DNA from: Galaxea fascicularis
Taxonomy: Eukaryota; Cnidaria; Anthozoa; Scleractinia; Euphylliidae
Length of the DNA stretch: 64,000 nucleotides
NCBI GenBank assembly: GCA_948470475.1
Contig: OX419338.1
Location: forward strand, 10,403,247 to 10,467,246
Direction of reading: 5' to 3'
Notes under the pieces: generated by a model
What the model was told of the DNA's origin: nothing
Seen by the model: only the letters and a program-made list of their open reading frames with translations
Databases searched by the model: none
Position numbers and translations under genes: made by a program
Shown: one piece after another, positions 33,201 to 41,200 of the stretch
How positions within the stretch are numbered: position 1 is the stretch's first letter
Layout: each line of letters opens with the position of its first letter

Positions 33201-34700
33201 ACAACCAACAAGGTGGAAATAAGTAACGTCTGCTCCAGGCATAGTAGGTTGAATTTTCTTTTAAATTACCAACCCTTGCTCAGTTGATAAGTGGTCGATG
33301 ACGGAATAACCGGCTGGGGTAAGACTATTGTGGAAGTAGTAATGTGGCGAACGCAACGTAAATCGCCAGTATAGATACTTTATGCCGGCAACTTTTAGAG
33401 TTTTTAGCAACTTTTTTTGCTGTGAGCAACTTACAGTGCGACGCGCCTAAGCGTGGCCACCCAACAAACATTTTTACAAGTTAGCCAATAAGGGTACGCG
33501 AATTTGATCGACAGACACACCTCCATTTGGTTGTTCCGTGTTGAAACTTTCTACGGAGGCTTGTCTGTTAATCAAATTCGCGTACCCTGATTGGCTAACT
33601 TGTAAAAAGGTTTGTTGGGTGACCACGGTAAGGCGCGTCGCACTGTAAAGCAACTCCGTTGCCATCCAGCGAAACGTTTGGGCACCAAATAAGCCATCTG
33701 AGGAATAAACACATAAATGAACTAAAATTTTGCGGTTGTTTTGGTTGATACTAAAAATGCTGCAGACGTGTAAACTCAGTATGAATTGAAATGCGCTTAA
33801 GGCAAACAGGTCGCCCACGAAAAACACATTCAATTTTCAACTTACGTTATTTTACTCATGGAGGCCGTTCACATCAAACAATTTTATGCATGTTTTTTTT
33901 AATGTTTAAGATGTTATGCAAAATAAAACATTTCACTTTGGCAAGCATTTTTTAAATTTTAGGGGTACCTTTTCCGATTGTTGGCAACATTTACAAAATT
34001 AGAGACATTTGTATGGATTTTGAACCATGCTTCAAGGTCCGTAACATGGTCTCTGTTCAACCTAAAAGAATCAAACTTGGTCAAACGACAAATCTCAATG
34101 TTATCTTTTATGTGATGGTGTCAATTTATGGATTACTTCAAATTTGAAACTCGCCCCAGTTCCCTTTTGAATTTTGGAGCAGCCAATTCACTGGCAAAAT
34201 CTACAACAAAACTGTGAACACTAAGAATCATTTCAAATGTTTATTGTTGTTCAACCAATGAGATGCATATTGAAACTACAAGAAACCACTAACAACAAAA
34301 TTGATCGACCTTACAGTTTGCGGTTTAGCCATCGTGTGTTTGATTGGTTTTTCTTTTGCAACACAATAGACACTCCAGAAACATTTGTAATGTTCACGGT
34401 TTTCTGAGTTTCACAGTAAACGCCATGTTTCAGTGCAAAATTTTCTTTTTGTTTTTTGGAACATGCTGTATCAAGCACATCCGAAAAAATAATCTGGTTG
34501 CCAATTATATCCCTTTGATATCTTAGTGTGGTTTAACTTTACAGATTCTCCATCTGCGGAAAAACAACCGCGTGAATTTGGTCACAGATGCCAACCGGAA
34601 CGCGAATGTGAAATGTGAAAGTGAAACCGCAAGGACATCAACTTACGGGATATCTGAAATGAGATTAGAAACTTACAAGAGCGCTGAGACTCAGGGGTAA
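19660..34700 (+). CDS. GABA-B receptor-like class C GPCR, 15 exons
   Basis: This is a complete metabotropic receptor of the GABA-B type. The coding exons are 19660-19896, 20767-20904, 21195-21365, 22184-22288, 23325-23390, 24468-24653, 25184-25420, 26693-26756, 27534-27614, 28626-28776, 29300-29429, 29871-29978, 30142-30270, 31474-31806 and 34545-34700. All are GT-AG, phases agree at every junction, and the total is 763 residues. In order they encode a signal peptide (1-19), a Venus-flytrap ligand domain (to ~440), seven membrane segments (~451-712) and a ~51-residue tail. Family marks are PGCS followed by VAEAA, FRT, DARIIIGL, KYVW followed by GWY, YDAVW, and LAWETRNV in the sixth membrane helix. 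Cysteines 80/107 and 238/270 fit the two conserved lobe-1 and lobe-2 disulfides. Unlike mammalian GABBR1 and GABBR2 the tail is short and has no heptad coiled coil. The residue two before AFTYDAVW is not glutamate, unlike the GABA-contacting position in GABBR1. Cnidarians are known to carry many divergent GABA-B-like receptors, so orthology to GABBR1 or GABBR2 is not claimed. Confidence 0.9.
20207..20372. mobile_element. Intron repeat with CAGGGTCCCAAAGGGG ends
   Basis: CAGGGTCCCAAAGGGG on the left is inverted as CCCCTTTGGGTCCCTG on the right. The interior is a run of degenerate GAGCCCCAAGCCC units. It lies in receptor intron 1 and is a probable MITE. Confidence 0.55.
20767..20904 (+). CDS. 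GABA-B-like receptor exon 2
   Basis: TTTTAG acceptor, GTGAGT donor, 46 codons in phase 0. It encodes CESG, then IVFLGPGCSVATTPVAEAAP, matching the GABA-B segment around the first disulfide and the ligand-contacting serine loop. Confidence 0.93.
21195..21365 (+). CDS. GABA-B-like receptor exon 3
   Basis: TTTAG acceptor, GTGAGG donor, 57 codons, phase 0. IGYSTSSPLFSNKEKFPLYF followed by RTSTSET aligns with the SYGSSSPALSN segment of GABBR1. Confidence 0.93.
21676..21807. mobile_element. Perfect hairpin element, 61 bp arms
   Basis: The arms 21676-21736 and 21747-21807 are exact reverse complements around a 10 nt loop. Each arm carries an inner AACGGAGTACGTT-like palindrome. It lies in receptor intron 3. 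A diverged TTATCAACTGAGTTGATAA relative sits near 8045. Confidence 0.85.
22184..22288 (+). CDS. GABA-B-like receptor exon 4
   Basis: 35 codons, phase 0, acceptor CTAAAG, donor GTAAAG. KEELIPMLEESNITIIAAES, then FKNDPSSSVKYLLK, corresponds to the second-lobe entry of the flytrap; NIT is a possible glycosylation site. Confidence 0.88.
22325..22604. mobile_element. MITE with GGAGGGTGGTAAA termini
   Basis: GGAGGGTGGTAAA (22325-22337) is exactly inverted at 22592-22604. The interior repeats TCACGGTTCACGG-like words. It lies in receptor intron 4. Confidence 0.7.
23325..23390 (+). CDS. GABA-B-like receptor exon 5
   Basis: 22 codons, phase 0, TCAG acceptor, GTAGGT donor. ERDARIIIGLMYEDMFRKAM matches the DARIIVGL block of GABA-B receptors and carries the first cysteine of the lobe-2 disulfide. 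Confidence 0.92.
24100..24187 (-). mobile_element. tRNA-headed SINE fragment (TCTACTAACTGAGCTATGAAGCC type)
   Basis: On the minus strand GGCTTCATAGCTCAGTTAGT, a D-arm, a T-arm GGGTTCAAGCCCC and the 3' acceptor half form a tRNA-like cloverleaf, followed by CCTGGATTTTTTTCAGG. The anticodon stem pairs poorly and position 33 is not T, so it is a retrotransposed tRNA derivative rather than a working tRNA. Relatives are at 46343-46424 and 50115-50216. Confidence 0.65.
24236..24424. mobile_element. Hairpin-bearing repeat before receptor exon 6
   Basis: Two direct copies of a CGATGTTTCC...AAACATTGTTGCGGCAA unit are followed by a 36 bp-arm hairpin (24343-24378 against 24389-24424, one mismatch, 10 nt loop). 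It is a probable MITE in receptor intron 5. Confidence 0.65.
24468..24653 (+). CDS. GABA-B-like receptor exon 6
   Basis: 62 codons, phase 0, CAACAG acceptor, GTAGGT donor. YGNKYVWMIVGWYNDDWW followed by DVDCEG is the conserved lobe-2 block. A near-perfect 36 bp-arm hairpin ends 43 nt before this exon. Confidence 0.93.
25184..25420 (+). CDS. GABA-B-like receptor exon 7
   Basis: 79 codons, phase 0, acceptor CTTCAG (an in-phase alternative would start at 25196), donor GTATGT. YAAFTYDAVWSVALMLNKC matches the YDAIW helix of GABA-B. The glutamate that precedes this motif in GABBR1 is not present. Confidence 0.9.
25638..25853. mobile_element. MITE with GGGCGCGTTTTTTT termini
   Basis: GGGCGCGTTTTTTTTAT at the left is inverted at the right. 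The inside is a degenerate palindrome of ATTCCGGAATGG / CCATTCTTATTCC words. It lies in receptor intron 7. Confidence 0.7.
26693..26756 (+). CDS. GABA-B-like receptor exon 8
   Basis: 64 nt, leaving phase 1; CTACAG acceptor, GTAAGT donor. GHVKFDQKGNRETLVQITQN matches the GHVVFDASGSR block at the end of the flytrap domain. Confidence 0.9.
26939..27355. mobile_element. GAAAACG / GTGTGGACG repeat element
   Basis: It begins with GTCCACACTAATGCG and ends with the inverted GCTTTAGTGTGGACGG. GAAAACG occurs many times between the ends, with an internal GTGTGGACGGTCGAAAACG. It looks like a MITE or two adjacent copies in receptor intron 8. Confidence 0.6.
27534..27614 (+). CDS. GABA-B-like receptor exon 9
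   Basis: 81 nt, phase 1 in and out; CACAAG acceptor, GTAACA donor. It completes an arginine codon, then GIKKVVATIDVRDGKLNL and FEWEG, the last strands before the membrane region. Confidence 0.85.
28320..28620. repeat. Low-complexity CATAT / CATGTCAT tract
   Basis: Short ATATCATAT palindromes (28340-28380) are followed by CATGTCATGTCAT-type units up to the exon 10 acceptor. It is simple-sequence DNA with no coding potential. Confidence 0.55.
28626..28776 (+). CDS. GABA-B-like receptor exon 10 (TM1)
   Basis: GACAG acceptor, GTAAGT donor, phase 1 in and 2 out. GGRVPVDGVTI leads into the first membrane helix (TFYVLSCLGMFFCLYCLLLN), ending RKH. Confidence 0.92.
29300..29429 (+). CDS. GABA-B-like receptor exon 11 (TM2)
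   Basis: TGTAG acceptor, GTAAGA donor, entering phase 2 and leaving phase 0. SSPKFNNITVVGCLLCYVEV matches the SQPNLNNLTAVGC block of GABBR1. An extracellular-loop cysteine (SFCY) follows. Confidence 0.92.
29871..29978 (+). CDS. GABA-B-like receptor exon 12 (TM3)
   Basis: 36 codons, phase 0; CTTTAG acceptor, GTATGA donor. STGFTLAFGGIFVKTWRVYK is the third membrane helix and second intracellular loop, which contacts G protein in class C receptors. Confidence 0.92.
30142..30270 (+). CDS. GABA-B-like receptor exon 13 (TM4)
   Basis: 43 codons, phase 0; TTTTTAG acceptor, GTAAAT donor. IDAIILSTWAAIDPMTFELQ matches the LTLAIWQIVDPL helix of GABBR1. Confidence 0.92.
31474..31806 (+). CDS. GABA-B-like receptor exon 14 (TM5-TM7)
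   Basis: 111 codons, phase 0; TTTTCAG acceptor, GTGAGA donor. It carries the ECL2 cysteine, LKGILLLFGVFLAWETRNV, GLAVYNVFMFSCLALVVEFV and the last helix, ending LLFVPK. Confidence 0.93.
32231..32325. mobile_element. Hairpin element in receptor intron 14
   Basis: AAAATTAAGCATTAATTATC pairs with GATGATTAATCCTTAATTTT, and CACTTGTGTTTTCAGAA is exactly inverted as TTCTGAAAACACAAGTG, around a ~22 nt centre. Confidence 0.65.
32530..32773 (-). mobile_element. tRNA-headed SINE, minus copy
   Basis: The minus strand reads a tRNA-like head (CGACCTCGTAGCTTAGTCGG, B box GGTTCGATTCCCACC) then a body through TTTGCCTCGTGTGG, TTTCATGGGTTTCTCTAG and ATATATAATGC. It is a near-identical inverted partner of 32923-33087. 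The anticodon arm does not form, so it is not a functional tRNA. Confidence 0.75.
32779..32873 (+). mobile_element. SINE 3' tail fragment
   Basis: Plus-oriented tail of the same SINE (CTCTAGCACTTTAATTTACA to ATATATATGTACC), abutting the head of the minus copy, so three pieces of one family are packed in 600 bp. Confidence 0.65.
32921..33128 (+). mobile_element. tRNA-headed SINE, plus copy
   Basis: Head CGACCTCGTAGCTTAGTCGG with B box GGTTCGATTCCCACC, then the family body to TTCACCACTT. The 165 bp arms 32611-32775 and 32923-33087 are almost identical in inverted orientation, which suggests recent insertion or local inversion. Confidence 0.75.
33431..33648. mobile_element. Palindromic MITE with AGCAAC flanks
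   Basis: TTACAGTGCGACGCGCC is inverted as GGCGCGTCGCACTGTAA. Pairing resumes inside with TTACAAGTTAGCCAAT / ATTGGCTAACTTGTAA and GGGTACGCGAATTTGAT / ATCAAATTCGCGTACCC. AGCAAC at 33425-33430 and 33649-33654 is a likely target duplication. Confidence 0.75.
34545..34700 (+). CDS. GABA-B-like receptor exon 15 (terminal tail)
   Basis: A TTTACAG acceptor keeps phase 0 after VPK. The frame reads ILHLRKNNRVNLVTDANRN and ends at TAA 34698-34700 after 51 residues. It is basic then Ser/Thr-rich. There is no heptad coiled coil and no RSRR retention motif. The assignment rests on phase and splice sites rather than homology. Confidence 0.65.
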   Translation: MLHLRKNNRVNLVTDANRNANVKCESETARTSTYGISEMRLETYKSAETQG

Positions 34701-34832
34701 CAATCGGAGGGTCCACAGGTGAATTCGGAAGCAGAAACATGGCAGACTTGGTGGATCAGACGAAAAAAACAGAGTCCCAAAGAGTGAAATCGGTGTCTCG
34801 CCCAAGCTAAAAATCAAGACAAGAGAGCACTT
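34701..34832 (+). other. Start of receptor 3' region
   Basis: Immediately downstream of the stop codon. No clear AATAAA signal was seen nearby, so the transcript end is not placed. Confidence 0.3.
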
Positions 34833-35140
34833 ACTGGCTTCGAGTATTGAGGATTGTTGAATGAATTCAGTGAAAGAAATAAGCCAGTGTAAAGCTGCAA
34901 TAAGAAAAAACCGAATATCAGACTCCGACGATTCCCGAGTGCATTCGACGGAGGATATAACTGACCCCGAGTAAATTGGATGAAGAGGGCGCCGACTATA
35001 TATCAGACATAAAATTCTGAGGATTCCCGAACGAACTCGGTGAAAAATATATGCGCCCATACATTGGATTAAGAATGTTCCGACTATCACACATACGATT
35101 CTGAAGGTTCTCGGTTGAATTCGTTGAAATCACTAAACCC
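34833..35140. repeat. Degenerate ~84 bp tandem repeat, four units
   Basis: Units begin near 34833, 34919, 35005 and 35086. Each carries a TCAGAC-like start and a variant of GAGGATTCCCGAACGAACTC with GGTGAAA. The spacing is 82-86 bp. It could lie in the 3' untranslated region of the GABA-B-like receptor. No open frame spans it in a conserved phase. Confidence 0.55.
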
Positions 35141-35461
35141 AGGAGATGAAAACGTGCCGTAGGGATCTTGAAACTCAAGAAGCATCTTAACTGGTGACAG
35201 AGTCCCGTTTGCTTTCAGAGTAAGCGACGAAAAGTCTGCGAAGTGAAATTTTGCGAGACAGTAGCAAGTTTCCGTGATCCAGTGGCTGCTTTTGGAACTG
35301 TACACCATCGGTAATTGGTAGAATTATCGAAGATACTATAGAAAGAACGTCAACAAGCAGGCAAAGAAAAAGGGTAGAGTACTGCAAAGACACGAGAATC
35401 GTGTGACGTGCAGATCTAGCCCACTTACGTGCGCACCTACCTATAACCATCCATTGCTCAT

Positions 35462-35607
35462 CTACAATCTTGGTCAAAACAAAGCCCCCCCTCCCCCCCA
35501 TTCCAATGATGAAAAAAAGTCGCAGTTTGTTTTGCACGCGAACTCAACATTGATATGGGGGGGGGGGGGGGGGTTATTTATCATTTTATTCTGTCCAAGA
35601 TTGTAGC
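35462..35607. mobile_element. MITE with CTACAATCTTGG ends and G/C runs
   Basis: CTACAATCTTGGTC is inverted as GTCCAAGATTGTAG with one mismatch. A C-rich tract sits near the left and an ~18-base G run near the right, so the element itself is palindromic in composition. Confidence 0.6.
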
Positions 35608-35865
35608 CACCGAACTATCTAATAACCTTTCCACCCACATACATATTCGTCCATTCTTTCAGGTCGACATAAACATGCACCATTCCGTTTCTAAAACCAA
35701 GGAATTCATAACGTATATCTAGTTTTCTAGTTTTTAGTCATTCCTTTCAATGCGGTTGCCATTGTAATTGTAATTTATTTAAGCTCGATAGCGTGAGGAG
35801 TGGTTGCCCAATCTTCCGAGCCAGGGGCTCACGTTTAAACGTTCGAGCATTCTGGATCGAATTGG

Positions 35866-36000
35866 AATTAAGAAGTGTTGGTTTTTGAGGAGAGGGGAAC
35901 GCCGGAGTACCCGGTGAAAAATCTCTGGGAGCAGAGAAGAGAACCAATAAAAAACTCAACCCACATATGACGTCGAGTCCGGGAATCGAATCGAAGAAAA
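35866..36000 (-). mobile_element. SINE body, CTCTCCGGTTTTCCCCTCTC type, eroded copy
   Basis: The minus strand carries GGTTCTCTTCTCTGCTCCC, a variant of TTTTTCTCCGGGTACTC, and a B box remnant (CGATTCCCGGACTC). Better copies are at 43500-43690 and 47925-48030, all on the minus strand. Confidence 0.6.
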
Positions 36001-37505
36001 TAAAAAACGAAAATAACATCAGAAAGGCACAGTTTAATTTCTTGTTTTTCAGTGTCAAAAGAGGACATTAACTATTGTTTACTCCATCAATTCGGCTTTA
36101 GTTTTCTCTGGGATCTTTACATCCTCGCATCGTTTTCACGTTCTTTTGATGTTACGAAACCAAGAGGAGAGAAACCGGGAGGGGTGGGGTGGGGGAGGAA
36201 AGAGGCAAAGGAATAGTTTTGGACTCAAGTGCATAAGACACAGATGACGAGGATGGCATATCTGACAAATAAGGCGTCCTATTGACCGCAGAGAAAAACG
36301 CTAATGTGTTAGGAACTACCCGAACCTTGTTTCCCAGTTGCATAAAGACACCATCACCAGCTCGCCTCTTAAAGCACCGTGATGTTAAAAGCGGCAACAG
36401 AATCGCCATCGAAAATGTCAGATGACACACAAGCAGCAGATTACAATCGTCAATGAGAAACCTTTTATGCCTCTGGGTCAAATTGTTTTCTGTTCTTTAA
36501 ATACAATCAGTTTTTAGTTATCTACGTACACGAAAAATAAAATAATGCTTACATTCAGCCTATTAAATAACATCCCCGGGTCATACGATTTGGACCCCCT
36601 GAAAAAAAATTGAGACTTTCGAGACGATGTCAAATAAGCTGGCTAACCTTTAATGCACGTCTTGTCGCAAAAGACATACTGCATGGGCTTCACTTTGAAG
36701 TCTACGCAGAAATCACTTTGTGTGATACTTCAATACGTCTCACATTTCCCGTTAATTTAGAGTTCTTCAAACTAGAAAAACTTCGAAACATTATTAGCTT
36801 TGGACTTGGGCAGAAAACATGGCTATGAAGTTCGAATGAAGTTAACAAGAGGCGCTGCCTTGTTTTTTGAGTTTTCCTGTGTGACAAGAGGGCTGGAGGT
36901 GATGTGGCTTGCGAGACCGAATGACGGTTTCGCGTAGTGTCCCACGAAATAGTTCTCAGGCGTGAGTATATCAAACAAGTCGGTGTTCTATCAATCGGTA
37001 TTGGCTTTTTGAACTAAGTAGCCCAACGTATTTCTCGATTTAAAAAAATCGAATTTCTGATAATGCACGTAAAAAGTTTTCGTCGGCGCTTGAAACGTTT
37101 TCGGATGTTCTGAAAAACACTCGACAGGGCATTCAAACTACACCCTCTACAACTTTTCTACAGAAAAAGCGTGCGAAGCTAAAGTTAGCTTCCTCTGTCA
37201 ACAACGTTTGCACGAGCGCAGGAATAACCAGTCCTGCTTCTATAAATATTTCCTCCAAAACAATTTACATCTGAAAAAATGCTACACTTGATAATAAAAT
37301 ATTCTCTAAATTTAACGAAATCCTATGCGAAGGAGGAATTCAAAGAAGCAAGGAAGTGAATTTTCTTTACATCTTTTCTGTCACTTTGCGAAACGACTTT
37401 TGTGCTTTTTTTCGAGTGCGATTTCGTTTAGTTGTAAAAAATAGGGTTGAGCAGCATTCTAGAAGTATGTTTTTCTAGAAGGATTATTTCATTTGTAAAC
37501 TAAAC
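36001..37505. other. Intergenic, no recognised feature
   Basis: Region between the receptor and the DOP1 stop codon, including the presumed DOP1 3' untranslated part next to 37505. No exon or complete mobile element was recognised and no confident minus-strand polyadenylation signal was located. Confidence 0.35.
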
Positions 37506-38294
37506 TCAATCGACGACAAGAGGCTCGAGAAAATCTCTCTCCACAACTCTTTCCAACAAGCTCCTTCCCTGCGCGCTTTTAGCCCTGCTGCTCTTGTCCT
37601 GGGACTCGGCACAGTTTGCAAACGGGTCTCTTGAGAGGGCCTGGAAAAATGGCAGCAATTGGTCCAAGGACTTAACCTGATACATAGTCAACAATGGATG
37701 TTCCTTTACTCGCTGTAGCACCTCCACCTCGCTCTGATCTCTTCTCTTCTTTTTAAGGAGCTTTTCCAAGCGAGCTATGTGGGGCTTGAAAACGGGCACC
37801 TTCTCTTCACCTGCCGTCATGTTGTAAGCTTCTCCTTCAAACGCCCAGCGATACAACTGAAACTGCGATAGATAATCGCTCGGCAAGGCTTGGGTCAGAT
37901 CAAGAAGCTTACAAACCGCGAGGTACAAACCCAGCCATTTTTCCTGACTGTAGTTCACATAACCATTTGAGCCGAGCAAAAGCTCCGAAATGACCATTCT
38001 CTGCTTCTGCGATTTACTGTCAGAGCTCAAGTCGCTCTCCATTTGCAAAAGCACGTGCACCACTTCAGAGACGATCGTCGGCCACAGCGGCGTCAGGTGT
38101 TGAGCTGACATGCGCAGTATCAGCACGCGAAAGAAGAGGAAGATTTGCTCGTGGACGACTGGGGACTGGGGTAGCCTCAGGCTTTCAGCTAGACGCTCTT
38201 GTATTTCTGGCAGACAGTACTGGTACTGATCCACCTCGCTACAGAAGATGGTGAACGACAGTTTCTTGAGAAACTGAGCGCGTTGCTCCATTTC
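37506..38294 (-). CDS. DOP1: DOP1 exon 18 (terminal)
   Basis: CCCAG acceptor; 262 residues and a TGA at 37508-37506. [39 protein letters not shown] and VYNM-type helical ends match the Dopey C-terminus. Confidence 0.95.
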   Translation of the reverse strand, partial: EMEQRAQFLKKLSFTIFCSEVDQYQYCLPEIQERLAESLRLPQSPVVHEQIFLFFRVLILRMSAQHLTPLWPTIVSEVVHVLLQMESDLSSDSKSQKQRMVISELLLGSNGYVNYSQEKWLGLYLAVCKLLDLTQALPSDYLSQFQLYRWAFEGEAYNMTAGEEKVPVFKPHIARLEKLLKKKRRDQSEVEVLQRVKEHPLLTMYQVKSLDQLLPFFQALSRDPFANCAESQDKSSRAKSAQGRSLLERVVERDFLEPLVVD

Positions 38295-41200
38295 CTGGGA
38301 GAAGCAACAAAGATGTTAAATCAATAAACCGATGTTAGTTTCAAATATTAAATTCGTTTCCAGTCGCCACCACATTCTGAACAAGCCAATGGATACCCCC
38401 TCACTTAATTTAACTATGCGGATTGGCCAGAACGAAACCGGATTGGACCACGTATAAATTTCACTCAATTAGTAAATTAATGCACCCTCGGAGACCCTAC
38501 GATTTACTTTCTTAGAAAATTACATTGCCTTTGACACAGACAGGAAGCAAAAAATAGTAATAATCATCAACCATGTTATATCTTTTTATAAAACGATACA
38601 AGATGTGCTCCCCTTTTAACTTAACTCAGTACTTCCTAGAACTTCGATACGTATTGCAAGTGGATGTTGTAAAGGAAGACCTCTACCATTAATAGGCCAT
38701 ATTCGTATTCTCGGTATTGAACTGGATCTAGCATGAAGTGGAGGCTCTTGCAGGGGAATACATTTACATATGAAAAGATTCCCCCGCAAGAGCCTCCACT
38801 TCATGCTAGATCCAGTTCAATAGAGCGTTTTCACATGAAGTCACGGCGGCCATGTTGGTGTTCCAAAACAAAGGAGTGGCGGCCATATTGGTGTACCAGG
38901 CTAATCCTCTGGGAATTGAACTCTATTTTTATGCAAATACTTTCTTTTGTTTCACTTAACCAATATGGCCGCTGGTCACGTGGGTGAAAACGCTCTATAC
39001 CGAGAATACGAATATGACCTATTCCCAAACACGGGCTGCAATTTAACGAAGTGCGAATATTGAGCGGTGGGATTCTCACCTGCTCTCTGTTGGCAAAGAT
39101 GTTAATGGCCGCGCTCTGGCTGAGCCCTGCAACACGAGTCATGAGCTCTTTGAATGACGTGTTGTCTTGCGTCATCAAATTGTCGATAATCGCTCGCCAG
39201 CTACCAATGCACGTGATGTCCATTTGAAAGAAATTCGGGTCCAGTAATAGCTCCATCACATCCTTCTTCCACGCGCGGCGAGTGTACTGGTACCCACTCA
39301 AGGAAGCCAAGAGACTACAACAGGCGCGGAAACTGGGCACATTGTGCGGACTACAAAGGACACGAACGTTATATTAACACAGCGTGATCATACTTATATC
39401 TTCTCTAAAAGTGACCTTAAAATGAAAGATTCAACGGCTCAAGAAAGCGATCAGTACAAAGCTACAATCTCGAACAAAACTGTTGAGAAAATTGAGCTTG
39501 AAAGCGTCTTAATGTCAAAACAGTAACAGCCGAGTTACAAGCACCCTTCCTACCCCCATTCAATGTTTTTTGTGGCCCCTAAACTTTTATCTGAAAATGG
39601 CGGCTTACCAAATTCAATAGGGGGAGGAGGAAGGGGAAATTACTGCAGTAACACTGTTGAGCCATGCGTTTTGGTGAAGGATTTTTGGACACCAAGAGGC
39701 CACTTTCCTCAAGTAATTTTGTCCAAGTTCGTAGCTTAATGAGTCATTTGAAGCTGTACAACATAAACCCGGGCACTTGAGTGACCACTACAGCGGATCG
39801 CTACATTTAAGGCTACTCGCTTTAGCTCGTACCGTTAAACGAAATCTCTTCGCAACGCCGGTCGACGTCAAGATGAACGTAACGATGAAATCAACCCCAC
39901 CCTTGTACTGATGCAACTTCTGGCTGCTCATCCATCGGGCACATAAGCCAAACAGCATCGAATAATCACTTACTGCCAGGAATGTCATCATCACTTAGTG
40001 ATAGACAAACACAACGACTATGCCGTAAAATGTCGATATTTATGTTAAAACCGGCTGTTGTATACAGTTTTGCTCTTAAGCGAAGTTTGTGAAGAATACG
40101 TTTTGGAACACTCAGTTGAGCATCCTCTTCAGGGCGAGTCCCCATGTGAACTCATTTCCGTAAGAAAAAGCGTGCTTGTAACCTCACTTTGATAACGCGG
40201 CTCAAAGCAACTCTAAATTGGCCTTCTTGAACAAAAGCAGGTTAACCTGACAACTGATGAGAGTGGACACAAGTGAAGGTACGTGGTTTGAGCGCCGAAA
40301 GAAAAAATTATTCGGAGAACGTACCTATGATTTTTAAGAAAAGGCGTCACATTGTACATCACAGTCGTCAGGAAACTTGTCATTCGTTCCTTTTCGTCAC
40401 TGCCAAACACCATGTCCAAGACTGGGGCGAGCACCTCGGCCAACACGTACAGAGCCTGGGTACTATAACTACTAGTGTTACTACTTCCGTTGTCGTTGGT
40501 AATCGTAGGGGGCGTGACGGGAGGCTCAGGTTCAGAGACTTCAGAGTCAACGTTACTTGATTGGCCAGTTGCGACTTCCGGCTTTGGTATAACAGCCAGT
40601 GTACGCCGGAACCACGCGGCGTTTTCTAGAGACGATCCTGCCACGGTGTTGCAAGCCTCCACTAAACGCTGTGTTATGTCCTGACAATTGGCAAGATGGC
40701 CATAAATGAAGGAAGCATTAATATTTTTGAGGCGAGTACTTAAGTCCTTTTTCTCAATATCAAGTAAGGTTTCTTTTGTATCAAGAAATAAATCGCCGTT
40801 CGTAACATCAATGCCTTGCGGTGGCGAGTTCCGGATCTCAGACTGGAATTACAACAAAAATACATTCGGAATCGATAGAAAAAAATTATACTGCAAGAGC
40901 TTCCACTGAAATAGTTTCATTCCGACCATTTCATTGAAACGTCAAATTCACTCGGGAGTTGAGACACCAATTAACCGTTTCAGCAATATCCCCTACCCCA
41001 AAATGCTCTTCAATCTGGTTATCATATACGTCTCATAGTTCCACAAAGGAAATTTTGTCTTAAATTCAAATTATTTATCGTTAGAGGTCACTTGCTCCTG
41101 TCTTAATAACTGTATTTTTCATCATAATTGGAAGCATACACAAATGTATCGAACACACGAGTGTTTTCATCGGAATTAGCAAACAATTTCAATTTCATCC

